Shown here piece by piece: positions 5,862 to 13,551 of a stretch of 26,304 nucleotides of DNA; the first letter of the stretch is position 1, and the number at the start of each line of letters is the position of its first letter. The position numbers were made by a program, and so were the translations under genes. The stretch is from Peptostreptococcaceae bacterium (lineage in GTDB: Bacteria > Bacillota > Clostridia > Peptostreptococcales > Peptostreptococcaceae). The DNA is taken from positions 1 through 26,304 of the forward strand of contig JASBZE010000014.1 of assembly GCA_029983575.1 (NCBI GenBank), in the 5' to 3' direction. The notes below the pieces were generated by a model, which made no database searches, had not been told where the DNA came from, and was given only the letters and a program-made list of their open reading frames with translations.

Positions 5862-7298
5862 ATGAAATTTACACTTACAACACAAGAAAAATACGATACT
5901 ATAATTGATAATGTTATGGAACATATTGACGAGATAGTAGTAATATTCGATGAAAAGGGAAATTTAAAGAAGATGAATTCCCTTTGCGATCAACTTCTCC
6001 CGTTTAAAAGATCTGAAGTTGAAGGTAAAAATATTAACTATCTAGTAGACAGAAAGCTAGTGGTAGATCCAATCATTTTGGAGATGATCGATACTAGGGA
6101 GAAAGTTTTTAAGGATATTGTATATCCTGGAGGTAAGATTATTTCCTACACAGCCATTCCTCGATACGATGCCGATGGAAATTTTCAAGGTGGTGTTTTG
6201 ACAGGTAGAGACGTGTCTAGGATTGTCAATTTAATGAGAGGTACTACCAAGGCGGATGATGAGGTCGAGTATATATCTGCCAGTAAGAGTATTGATGACA
6301 TAAAAAAAATCATCAAAACAATATCTTCTTCAGATGCATCTGTTTTTATTCTGGGGGAATCGGGAACAGGAAAAGAGATTATAGCTAGGATGGTATACAG
6401 TACTAGCTATAGAGCAGATAAACCTTTTATAGCAATAAACTGTGCTTCAATTCCTCAAGACCTAATAGAGTCGGAACTGTTTGGATATGAGCCGGGCTCT
6501 TTTACAGGAGCCAGAAAAGATGGAAAGGTCGGACTTATCGAGCTTGCTCATGAGGGGACTTTGTTTTTAGATGAGATTGGCGAACTACCTCTAGAAACTC
6601 AAAAGAAGATACTCAGGGTCTGTCAAGAAAAATCTATAATGAGACTTGGCGGAGTGGAGAGCATCGATGTAGACGTCAGGTTTATATGTGCGACCAATAA
6701 AACCTATGAAGAAATAAAAAATCCTAAGATTTTCAGGCAGGACCTATACTACAGGCTTGGTGTCATACCTATAACTGTACCTCCGCTTAGAAATAGAAAA
6801 GAAGATATCATACCCATCACTCAATACTATGTTGACAGATTTAATCAGAAGTACAATAGAAATGTGCAGCTGACTGAGGGTGCTATGAAAATCCTATTAG
6901 CAAATGATTGGCCAGGTAATATACGTGAGCTAAAAAACGTGATTGAGAGATTGGTAATTCTCTCAGCTTTCGAACAAGTCGATCAGGATATGATGGCGAG
7001 GATAATGGGACTTGAAAATATTGCTGACATAAATGAACAGCACAGTTGTTCTATAGAGAGAAATGGGGAATGTTTGGATGATCAACCTCTATGTCAAAAA
7101 GGTCTGGGCCCTATATGCATAGATGGAATTATGGATATTGATGAGGCACATAGGATAGTTGAGCAAAAGATTATTTCAAAGGCGATCAAGAAGTATGGCA
7201 ATGTAACTAAGGCGGCAGAGGCAATAGGTATAAATCCATCAACCATATACAGAAAGATTAAGACGGGTTATTTAGAAATTGATCTACAAGATAAATAA
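5862..7298 (+). CDS. Sigma-54-dependent transcription activator (PAS, AAA+, Fis-type HTH)
   Basis: This 478-aa protein is an enhancer-binding protein that remodels sigma-54 polymerase by ATP hydrolysis. A PAS sensor spans about residues 10-115. The AAA+ domain runs from about 135 to 370, with Walker A GESGTGKE (about 165), sigma-54 contact loop GSFTGA (about 211, instead of GAFTGA) and Walker B LFLDEIGELP (about 235). The C-terminal Fis-type helix-turn-helix is at about 446-470 (NVTKAAEAIGINPSTIYRKI). The linker before it has four cysteines (C396, C404, C411, C419), possibly a metal or redox site. I chose ATG 5862 over TTG 5856 because GAGAGAGG lies 6 nt before the ATG. It sits directly upstream of the had operon, whose promoter has a -24/-12 element, so had is its likely target. 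The ligand is unknown; the domain layout resembles TyrR and PrdR types. Confidence 0.9.
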   Translation: MKFTLTTQEKYDTIIDNVMEHIDEIVVIFDEKGNLKKMNSLCDQLLPFKRSEVEGKNINYLVDRKLVVDPIILEMIDTREKVFKDIVYPGGKIISYTAIPRYDADGNFQGGVLTGRDVSRIVNLMRGTTKADDEVEYISASKSIDDIKKIIKTISSSDASVFILGESGTGKEIIARMVYSTSYRADKPFIAINCASIPQDLIESELFGYEPGSFTGARKDGKVGLIELAHEGTLFLDEIGELPLETQKKILRVCQEKSIMRLGGVESIDVDVRFICATNKTYEEIKNPKIFRQDLYYRLGVIPITVPPLRNRKEDIIPITQYYVDRFNQKYNRNVQLTEGAMKILLANDWPGNIRELKNVIERLVILSAFEQVDQDMMARIMGLENIADINEQHSCSIERNGECLDDQPLCQKGLGPICIDGIMDIDEAHRIVEQKIISKAIKKYGNVTKAAEAIGINPSTIYRKIKTGYLEIDLQDK

Positions 7299-7383
7299 GG
7301 TATAATGATAAAAAGGCAATAAACAAACAAAAAAATAAAGTCGACAATAAAATTAGAATAAAAAAGTTGATTTAATCTTAAAA

Positions 7384-7449
7384 ATCAAGTGCGCAGATTG
7401 GTGTTTTGCATTTAAATGCATTGGAAATACTAGTCTGCGTGATTTTTTT
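7384..7449 (+). terminator. Terminator of the sigma-54 activator gene
   Basis: CGCAGA (7392-7397) pairs with TCTGCG (7434-7439), extended by ATCA (7384-7387) with TGAT, leaving a 4-nt bulge. Inside, GTGTTT pairs with AAATAC and TGCAT with ATGCA around a TTAA loop. The stem is followed by T7 at 7443-7449. It ends about 315 nt before the hadA promoter, so had is not read from the activator promoter. Confidence 0.75.
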
Positions 7450-7547
7450 GCAAAATGCAACGTCAAAATTTACCTTTTTGCATAATAGGAAACTACCTTT
7501 TTTTAAATTTATGTTACTAAAAAAACAAAATTGACGATGTATGATAG

Positions 7548-7565
7548 GGTAAAATGACTTTTACC
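7548..7565. promoter_or_regulatory. TyrR-box-like palindrome, candidate activator site
   Basis: GGTAAA-ATGACT-TTTACC is an 18-bp inverted repeat (7-bp arms if read as GGTAAAA/TTTTACC). Its layout equals the TyrR box TGTAAA-N6-TTTACA except for the outer bases. It is centred about 210 bp upstream of the -24 element, within the usual range for sigma-54 enhancers. It is the best candidate binding site for the Fis-type HTH of the 5862-7298 protein (inference). Confidence 0.55.
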
Positions 7566-7587
7566 TTGCAATAAAAAAGTTAAAGAA

Positions 7588-7600
7588 TTGTCAGACTTTC
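7588..7600 (+). promoter_or_regulatory. 13-mer shared with the transporter-1 control region
   Basis: TTGTCAGACTTTC matches TTGTCAGACTATC on the minus strand at 5511-5523 in 12 of 13 bases. Both copies point toward the gene they precede (hadA here, the transporter there). It may be a common regulator site. Confidence 0.4.
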
Positions 7601-7762
7601 GTCAAATGCAAAAAATAATATAATTTCTTCAAATATAAATAATAAAAAAGCATCTATATTAATTTCAAATAAAAGATTCATAAAAATTTATCAAACAGAT
7701 TTTTGCATGATTTCAACATGTGTACGCTAAACAAATAACAAACAAATCGAAAAAAGTAAAAG

Positions 7763-7780
7763 TTGGCATACAAGTTGCAT
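7763..7780 (+). promoter_or_regulatory. Sigma-54 (-24/-12) promoter of the had operon
   Basis: TTGGCAT-ACAAG-TTGCAT matches the consensus TGGCAC-N5-TTGCW with one substitution and exact spacing: the second G of GG is at 7766 (-24) and the C of GC at 7778 (-12). The predicted start is near 7790, giving a leader of about 64 nt before the hadA ATG. The gene for a sigma-54 activator lies just upstream. Confidence 0.85.
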
Positions 7781-7853
7781 ATATAATTGGCAAGTGAAAT
7801 TTATACATTAAATTTTTTACATAATATTAAAAGTTTGTTTGGAGGAATGTAAA

Positions 7854-9065
7854 ATGAGCAAAACTGGACTACCATTGGAAGGAATCAAAGTTATCGAGTA
7901 TGCAAACTATGTTGCAGCACCAGTATGTGGAAGACTTTTAGCAGATTGGGGTGCTGAAGTCATCAAAATCGAGCCACTTAATGGGGACGATATGAGAAAA
8001 GTTGGAATGCAGTGGTGCTTCCCTATCGAAGAAGATGAAAACCCATTATTCGAAATGGAAAACTCTGGTAAAAAAGGCATTATGGTTGACACTAGAACTA
8101 AAGAAGGTGTTGAATTAATCTACAAAATGCTTCAAGACGCAGACATATTCTTGACAAATACAAGACAAAGAGCTCTTGATAAGAGTGGGCTTAACTATGA
8201 GACTATAAAAGAAAAAGCTCCTCATATAATCTATGCCCATCTACTAGGATATGGAGATAAGGGACCAGCTAAGGATAACCCAGCGTTTGACTACACTGCT
8301 TACTTTGCAAGAGGTGGTATAGCAGGTACTATAATGGAAAAAGGTACTTCACCTGGTAATACAATAGCTGCTCTAGGAGATCACTATGCAGGTCTAGGAC
8401 TTTCTGCTGGTATACTAGCAGCCCTTCATAAGAGAGAAAAAGATGGAAAAGGTGAGAGAGTTACAGTTTCTCTATTCCACACAGCAGTATTTGGCATGGG
8501 ACTACCAGTAGCGGCATCAAAATACGGTTACGAAATGCCAATAAGTAGAAGAAACCCACCTAACCCACTAAACACTACTTACAAGTGTGCAGACGACGTT
8601 TGGGTACAATTAGCATTTTTCCAATATGAAAAATGGTTCGACAACTTCTGTGATATAGTTATTGAAAGACCTGACCTTAAGGGTTCTAAATACTCTACAT
8701 TAAAAGAAGCTGTTAAGCATACTGAAGAGTTTGTTATGATGATGGAAGATGAATTTATTAAGAGACCTTACGCTGAGTGGGCTGAAAGACTTCAAAAAGC
8801 AGGTATACCTTTTGAAAAACTAGCTACTCCAATAGACGTTCTTAACGACGAACAATGTTGGGCAAATGACTACCTAATCAAACATACTTATGACAACGGA
8901 CATGAAGGTGTTATATACAACACTCCAGTAATGTTCACAGAAAACCCAAGAGGAGAATACGTAAGAGCTCCTAAGATGGGTGAACACACTGAAGAAGTAA
9001 TGAAAGAAGTTGGATTGTCAGCAGACGACATAGCTAAACTAAAAGAAGATAAGATAATAAAATAG
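7854..9065 (+). CDS. hadA: 2-hydroxyacyl-CoA (2-hydroxyisocaproate) CoA-transferase, family III
   Basis: This 403-aa protein moves CoA from the reduced or unsaturated acyl-CoA to the (R)-2-hydroxy acid, starting the dehydration branch of the Stickland reductive pathway. Family III (CaiB/FldA/HadA) features are the N-terminal GIKVIEYANYVAAPVCGRLLADWGAEVIKIE (residues 10-40 in order) and PAFDYTAYFARGG, whose Asp (about residue 146) is the probable acyl-anhydride-forming residue. The ERVTVSLFHTAVFGMG stretch is closer to my memory of C. difficile HadA than to C. sporogenes FldA. I chose ATG 7854 because GGAGG lies 8 nt upstream; a TTG at 7839 would put the RBS inside the gene. First gene after the -24/-12 promoter. 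The substrate may be leucine-derived or aromatic; HadA is favoured over FldA. Confidence 0.87.
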   Translation: MSKTGLPLEGIKVIEYANYVAAPVCGRLLADWGAEVIKIEPLNGDDMRKVGMQWCFPIEEDENPLFEMENSGKKGIMVDTRTKEGVELIYKMLQDADIFLTNTRQRALDKSGLNYETIKEKAPHIIYAHLLGYGDKGPAKDNPAFDYTAYFARGGIAGTIMEKGTSPGNTIAALGDHYAGLGLSAGILAALHKREKDGKGERVTVSLFHTAVFGMGLPVAASKYGYEMPISRRNPPNPLNTTYKCADDVWVQLAFFQYEKWFDNFCDIVIERPDLKGSKYSTLKEAVKHTEEFVMMMEDEFIKRPYAEWAERLQKAGIPFEKLATPIDVLNDEQCWANDYLIKHTYDNGHEGVIYNTPVMFTENPRGEYVRAPKMGEHTEEVMKEVGLSADDIAKLKEDKIIK

Positions 9066-9078
9066 TATCTAGGATATA

Positions 9079-9190
9079 AGGACTATGGTCATATTGAACA
9101 AGCAAAAAAGTTTGTAAACTGGCGGTGATTTATAAATAGTAAATAACACTAGTGAACAAAAAATAGCTTGCGATTTATGACCACAGACCT
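9079..9190 (+). ncRNA. Predicted structured RNA element in the hadA-hadB gap
   Basis: AGGACTATGGTCATA (9079-9093) and TATGACCACAGACCT (9176-9190) form a 15-position stem with 13 pairs. Inside, CAAGC (9099-9103) pairs with GCTTG (9166-9170). The loop also holds GTTT-GT-AAAC (about 9111-9120) and CACTAGTG (9147-9154), so a branched fold is possible. There is no T run, so it is not an ordinary terminator. It could set the ratio of HadA to HadBC by processing or protection. The loop contains AGTTTGTAAACTGGCGG, which resembles the hadB leader AGTTGTAAACTAGGGG. Confidence 0.5.
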
Positions 9191-9224
9191 ATTGTATAAG
9201 TTGTAAACTAGGGGAGGAAATACA

Positions 9225-10436
9225 ATGGAAGAGAAAAAAGACGCTAGAAAGGTCATAAACGACCTGTTGGCAGAACAATACGCAAATGCTTTTAAGGCGA
9301 AAGAAGAAGGAAGACCAGTTGGTTGGGCAACTTCAGTTTTCCCTCAAGAATTAGCTGAAATATTTGATTTAAACCTATGCTATCCTGAAAACCACGCAGC
9401 AGGTGTTGCGGCTAAGAGAGAATCTCTTGAGCTTTGTGAACTATCTGAGGAAGAAGGATACTCTAATGACCTATGTGCATACGCAAGAACAAACTTTGGT
9501 TTGCTTTTAAAAGGTCACTCAGATCAACTACCAATGCCAGAACCAGATTTCCTATGCTGCTGCAACAATATTTGTAACGAGGTAATCAAATGGTATGAAA
9601 ATATCGCTAGAGAGAGAAATATACCTCTAATCATGATAGATACTACTTACAACTACGACTATGAAGTTTCTGAAAGTAGAATAAAATACTTAAGAGCTCA
9701 GTTTGAAGAAGCTATAAAACAACTAGAAAAGATATCTGGAAAGAAATTCGATCCAAAGAGACTTGAAGAAGTTATGGCTATTTCTTCTAAAAACGGTAAG
9801 CTATGGAAATACTCAATGAGTCTTCCAAGCGGAAACTTCCCTTCTCCAATGAATGGATTTGACCTATTTACATACATGGCAGTAATAGTTTGTGCTAGAG
9901 GTAAGAAAGAAACTACTGAAGCTTTCGAACTATTGATAGACTACTTAGAAGAAAATGCTAAAAAGGGAGAAACTACTTTTAGAGGAGAAGAAAAATACAG
10001 GATAATGATGGAAGGTATTCCGTGCTGGCCATATATCGGATATAAGATGAAGACTTTGGCTGGATATGGAGTTAATATGACTGGTTCAGTTTATCCTCAC
10101 GCGTGGGCCCTTGAATATGAAGTAAACGACCTAGATGGTATGGCAAGAGCATATAGCTCAATGTTTAACAACGTAAATATCGAGAGAATGGTTGAATACA
10201 GAATCAACGCTCTTAAAGATGGAGATTGCCAAGGTGCTTTCTACCACATGAACAGAAGTTGTAAACTAATGAGTTTCATACAATATGAAATGATGAGAAG
10301 AGTTGCTGAAGAAACTGACTTACCATATGCAGGATTTGACGGAGACCAAGCGGATCCAAGAAACTTCACAAACGCTCAATTTGAAACAAGACTTCAAGGA
10401 CTTGTAGAAGTTATGAATGAAAGAAGACAAGGGTAG
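9225..10436 (+). CDS. hadB: (R)-2-hydroxyisocaproyl-CoA dehydratase, alpha subunit
   Basis: This 403-aa subunit and HadC form the heterodimeric iron-sulfur dehydratase that removes water from (R)-2-hydroxyacyl-CoA by a ketyl-radical route after one-electron activation. The sequence is very close to my memory of C. difficile HadB, including VINDLLAEQYANAFKAKEEG, RTNFGLL and SLPSGNFPSPMNGFDLFTY. Cysteines fit the [4Fe-4S] ligands of this family: the DFLCCCNNICNEV cluster (C111-C117), EGIPCWPYIG (about 270) and NRSCKLMS (about 345). ATG 9225 is preceded by GGGGAGG. It follows hadA after an unusually long 159-nt gap. In C. difficile and C. sporogenes the activator gene lies in this place. The true substrate could still be phenyllactyl-CoA. 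Confidence 0.92.
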   Translation: MEEKKDARKVINDLLAEQYANAFKAKEEGRPVGWATSVFPQELAEIFDLNLCYPENHAAGVAAKRESLELCELSEEEGYSNDLCAYARTNFGLLLKGHSDQLPMPEPDFLCCCNNICNEVIKWYENIARERNIPLIMIDTTYNYDYEVSESRIKYLRAQFEEAIKQLEKISGKKFDPKRLEEVMAISSKNGKLWKYSMSLPSGNFPSPMNGFDLFTYMAVIVCARGKKETTEAFELLIDYLEENAKKGETTFRGEEKYRIMMEGIPCWPYIGYKMKTLAGYGVNMTGSVYPHAWALEYEVNDLDGMARAYSSMFNNVNIERMVEYRINALKDGDCQGAFYHMNRSCKLMSFIQYEMMRRVAEETDLPYAGFDGDQADPRNFTNAQFETRLQGLVEVMNERRQG

Positions 10437-10447
10437 GGGGTAGAATC

Positions 10448-11572
10448 ATGAGTATAGATAAAATTTTTAGTGAATTAGAATATGCCTCAAATCATCCAAA
10501 GGAGCTTATGAAAAAATACCTAGATGAAGGCAAAAAAGTAGTTGGTTTGCTTCCAGTGTACACACCTGCTGAGATTGTACACGCTTCAGGAATGATACCT
10601 ATGGGTATATGGGGTGGACCTGTTGAAATAGATAGGGCTAAGGAATATTTCCCAGCATTTGCCTGTTCAATAATGCAAGCAACCCTAGAATATGGATTAA
10701 AAGGTAGTTATGACGGTATGTCAGCTGCTATAATTCCATGTATGTGCGATACATTGATAACAATGACTCAAAACTTTAAGTCTGGGGTTAAAGGCATAGA
10801 GATGATACCTTTTGTTCATCCACAAAACAGAAAGATAGAGGCTGGTGTAGAGTATCTAGTTACTGAATATGAAACAGTTAAGGCTAAACTAGAAAAGATA
10901 TGCGGTCATGAAATAACAGAAGAAGCTCTTCAAAATAGTATAGAAGTGTACAATGAACACAGAAAGACTATGATGGAGTTTGTTGAATTAGTTCCTAAAT
11001 ATCTTAAGACAGTTACTCCTTATAAGAGAAATGCAGTACTTAGAAGCGCTCATTTTATGAAGGTTGAAGAACATACAAAACTAGTTAAAGAATTGATAGA
11101 AGAACTAAAAGCTATGCAGCCAGAAGAGTTCGACGGCAAGAAGGTACTAGTATCAGGTATAATATTCGACCAAAAAGAAATACTAGATATATTTGAAGAA
11201 AACAACATTGCAATAGCTTACGACAACGTAGCTCAAGAGACTAGACAATTTAGAACTCTAGTGCCAGAAGGAAAGAACGCTTTAGAGAGACTTGCTAGAC
11301 AATGGTCTAATATAGAAGGATGTACACTAGCATATGACCCAATGAAGAAGAGAGGTAAGATGATAGTTGAAGACGTTAAGAGATTAGGATTAGATGGAGT
11401 TGTTTACGCTCTACTTAAATTCTGTGACCCTGAAGAATACGACTATCCAATAGTTAAAGTAGACCTAGAAGAAGCTGACGTTCCACATCTTTATCTTGAG
11501 GTTGAACAAGAAGGCGGAAGTAATGAACAAATAAGAACAAGAGTGCAAACATTCGCGGAAATGCTTGCATAA
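10448..11572 (+). CDS. hadC: (R)-2-hydroxyisocaproyl-CoA dehydratase, beta subunit
   Basis: This 374-aa subunit is HadB's partner and carries the second [4Fe-4S] cluster. It has FPAFACSIMQATLEYGLKG, IPCMCDTLI and LKFCDPEEYDYP, whose cysteines supply the cluster ligands in this family, and ARQWSNIEGCTLAYDP, as I recall from C. difficile HadC. ATG 10448 starts 11 nt after the hadB stop, and its RBS (AGGGGG) overlaps that stop, which implies coupled, near-equal translation of the two subunits. Confidence 0.92.
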   Translation: MSIDKIFSELEYASNHPKELMKKYLDEGKKVVGLLPVYTPAEIVHASGMIPMGIWGGPVEIDRAKEYFPAFACSIMQATLEYGLKGSYDGMSAAIIPCMCDTLITMTQNFKSGVKGIEMIPFVHPQNRKIEAGVEYLVTEYETVKAKLEKICGHEITEEALQNSIEVYNEHRKTMMEFVELVPKYLKTVTPYKRNAVLRSAHFMKVEEHTKLVKELIEELKAMQPEEFDGKKVLVSGIIFDQKEILDIFEENNIAIAYDNVAQETRQFRTLVPEGKNALERLARQWSNIEGCTLAYDPMKKRGKMIVEDVKRLGLDGVVYALLKFCDPEEYDYPIVKVDLEEADVPHLYLEVEQEGGSNEQIRTRVQTFAEMLA

Positions 11573-11588
11573 TATTTGGAGGTAGAAG

Positions 11589-12731
11589 ATGAAGTTAAGA
11601 CCAGAACATGAGATGGTAAGAAAATCAATTAGAGATTTCTGTCAAGTCGAATTATACGATACTGATTTAGCAGAAAAAATGGATCAAGAAAATTTTGAGA
11701 TGCCTAGAGAATTCATGGACAAACTTGCAAAGTACAAATATAACTCTGTAATAGTTCCAAGAGAATATGGTGGGGCAGGAGCAGATTATATGTCATATGC
11801 GATAATCATGGAAGAACTCTCTAGAGCAGACTGCTCATCAGGAACTTTCTTGACAGCAGGTGCATCACTAGTTGCACTTCCACTTGTAAACTTTGGTACG
11901 CCAGAGCAAAAAGAAAAATATCTAAAACCACTTTCTTTAGGAGAAAAAGTAGGGGCTTTTGGTCTTACTGAGCCAGGTGCGGGATCAGATGCCGGAGCTA
12001 CAGCTACTACAGCTGATCTTGATGGCGATTATTACATCTTAAATGGTAGAAAAACTTGGATTACAAATGCACCATTCTGTGACTTTGCTATAGTTTCTGC
12101 AGTTACAGAAAAAGGTAAAGGAACAAGGGGAATATCTACTTTCATAGTAGAGTCAAATTGGGAAGGATTCTCTCACGGTGCTCACGAAAATAAGATGGGT
12201 ATCAGAGGAACTAGAACATCAGACCTTATATTCGACAATGTAAAAGTACCTAAAGAAAACTTACTAGGACCACTAGGTAAGGGATTTAAGGTAATGATGA
12301 ACACTTTGGAATCTGGTAGAATAGGTGTTGCTGCACAGGCAGTGGGCGTTGCTCAGTCAGCTCTTGACGAAGCTATAAAATACACTCAAGAGAGAGTTCA
12401 GTTTGGTAAACCACTTTCTAAATTCCAAAATACACAATTCACAATAGCTGATATGCAAACTAAGGTAGAGGCAGCTAGGCTTCTAGTTTATTCAGCAGCT
12501 ATGGACAAGGATGCAGGACTTAACCCAGGACTTGCTTCTTCAATGGCTAAGTATTACGCAGCAGAAGTTGCTAATGAAGTGGCTTATAAAGCTCTTCAAC
12601 TTCACGGTGGATACGGCTATGTTAAGGACTACAGGATAGAGAGAATATACAGAGACGCAAGAATTCTTTCAATCTATGAAGGAACTTCACAAGTACAACA
12701 AATGGTAATAGCGGCTCACGTAATAAAATAG
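11589..12731 (+). CDS. acdB: Acyl-CoA dehydrogenase acting as enoyl-CoA reductase
   Basis: This 380-aa ACAD runs in the reductive direction in this pathway, turning isocaprenoyl-CoA (or cinnamoyl-CoA) into the saturated acyl-CoA with electrons from EtfAB. It is a full-length family member with GLTEPGAGSDAG (FAD/substrate contact), NGRKTWITNA, QLHGGYGYVKDY and the catalytic Glu in IYEGTSQ (E364). In related clostridia this AcdB/EtfAB complex reduces ferredoxin by electron bifurcation with NADH; that is family knowledge, not visible here. GGAGGT precedes ATG 11589, 16 nt after hadC. Confidence 0.93.
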   Translation: MKLRPEHEMVRKSIRDFCQVELYDTDLAEKMDQENFEMPREFMDKLAKYKYNSVIVPREYGGAGADYMSYAIIMEELSRADCSSGTFLTAGASLVALPLVNFGTPEQKEKYLKPLSLGEKVGAFGLTEPGAGSDAGATATTADLDGDYYILNGRKTWITNAPFCDFAIVSAVTEKGKGTRGISTFIVESNWEGFSHGAHENKMGIRGTRTSDLIFDNVKVPKENLLGPLGKGFKVMMNTLESGRIGVAAQAVGVAQSALDEAIKYTQERVQFGKPLSKFQNTQFTIADMQTKVEAARLLVYSAAMDKDAGLNPGLASSMAKYYAAEVANEVAYKALQLHGGYGYVKDYRIERIYRDARILSIYEGTSQVQQMVIAAHVIK

Positions 12732-12749
12732 GTTAGGATGGTGTAAATT

Positions 12750-13535
12750 TTGAGAATTATAGTTTGTGCGAAACAAGTACCGGATACGACAGAGGTAAGA
12801 ATAGATAAAAAGACAAACACTCTAATCAGAGAGGGTGTTCCAAGTATATTAAACCCAGACGACGCAAATGCGTTAGAGGCAGCACTAGAGCTAAAAGAAA
12901 GATACGATGACGTTCATATAACAGTAGTATCTATGGGGCCTCAACAAGCTACAGATATGCTTAGAGAGTGTCTAGCTATGGGAGCTGATGAAGCTATATT
13001 ACTAAGTGATAGAGCTTTTGGTGGATCAGATACATGGGCTACATCAAATGCGTTGGCTTCAGCTATCAGAAGTATTGGAGAATTTGATTTGATACTAGCT
13101 GGTAGACAGGCAATAGATGGAGATACAGCTCAAGTTGGGCCACAGATAGCTGAAAAACTTGACCTGCCACAAGTTACATATGTGAAAAATCTTGAGATCG
13201 ACGGAAAGAAGATTACAGTTGAAAGACTTCTTGAAGATGGATACGAAGTTATAGAGCTTCAAATGCCAGCGCTTCTTACAGCTGTAAAAGAGCTTAACGA
13301 GCCAAGACACATGTACATAGACAAGATTTTTGACGCTTTTGAAAAAGAAATAAAAGTAATGACTATAGATGACGTAGACGTTACTCCAACTCAGGTAGGA
13401 CTAAAGGCATCACCAACAAGGGTATTTAGATCATTTACTCCTGAGGTGAAAGGCCAAGGAGAAATCCTTGAAGGAACTGTTGAAGAGGTATCAACAAGAC
13501 TAGTTGGCGAACTTAAAAAAGCGCACATAATATAA
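12750..13535 (+). CDS. etfB: Electron transfer flavoprotein, beta subunit
   Basis: This 261-aa protein begins RIIVCAKQVPDTTEVRID, the standard EtfB N-terminus, and continues with DANALEAALELKE and LAGRQAIDGDTAQVGPQIAEKL. With EtfA it brings electrons to AcdB. The start is TTG 12750, fixed by that N-terminus and by AGGATGGTG about 7 nt upstream; it is 18 nt after acdB. TTG may lower its translation relative to its neighbours. Confidence 0.94.
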   Translation: MRIIVCAKQVPDTTEVRIDKKTNTLIREGVPSILNPDDANALEAALELKERYDDVHITVVSMGPQQATDMLRECLAMGADEAILLSDRAFGGSDTWATSNALASAIRSIGEFDLILAGRQAIDGDTAQVGPQIAEKLDLPQVTYVKNLEIDGKKITVERLLEDGYEVIELQMPALLTAVKELNEPRHMYIDKIFDAFEKEIKVMTIDDVDVTPTQVGLKASPTRVFRSFTPEVKGQGEILEGTVEEVSTRLVGELKKAHII

Positions 13536-13551
13536 GGTAGGAGAGACAAGT

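Larger units (their letters stand above)
7450..7762. other. Control region upstream of the had promoter
   Basis: These AT-rich 313 nt have no ORF. They hold the TyrR-box-like palindrome (7548-7565), the shared 13-mer (7588-7600) and several TTTTTGCAT/ATGCAAAAA-type elements (around 7443-7460, 7475-7482, 7566-7572, 7606-7614 and 7700-7708). A region of this size between terminator and -24/-12 promoter is what activator binding plus DNA looping needs. Confidence 0.6.

Noticed and set aside
7839..7853. TTG 7839 as start of hadA
   Set aside because: It would place the GGAGG RBS inside the gene; ATG 7854 has that RBS 8 nt upstream.
7854..11572. Naming the cluster fldABC (phenyllactate/indolelactate dehydratase)
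   Set aside because: Both systems are homologous, and Peptostreptococcus is known to make aryl acids, but the HadA, HadB and HadC sequences here look closer to my memory of C. difficile Had proteins. Without an alignment I kept the had names and stated the doubt.
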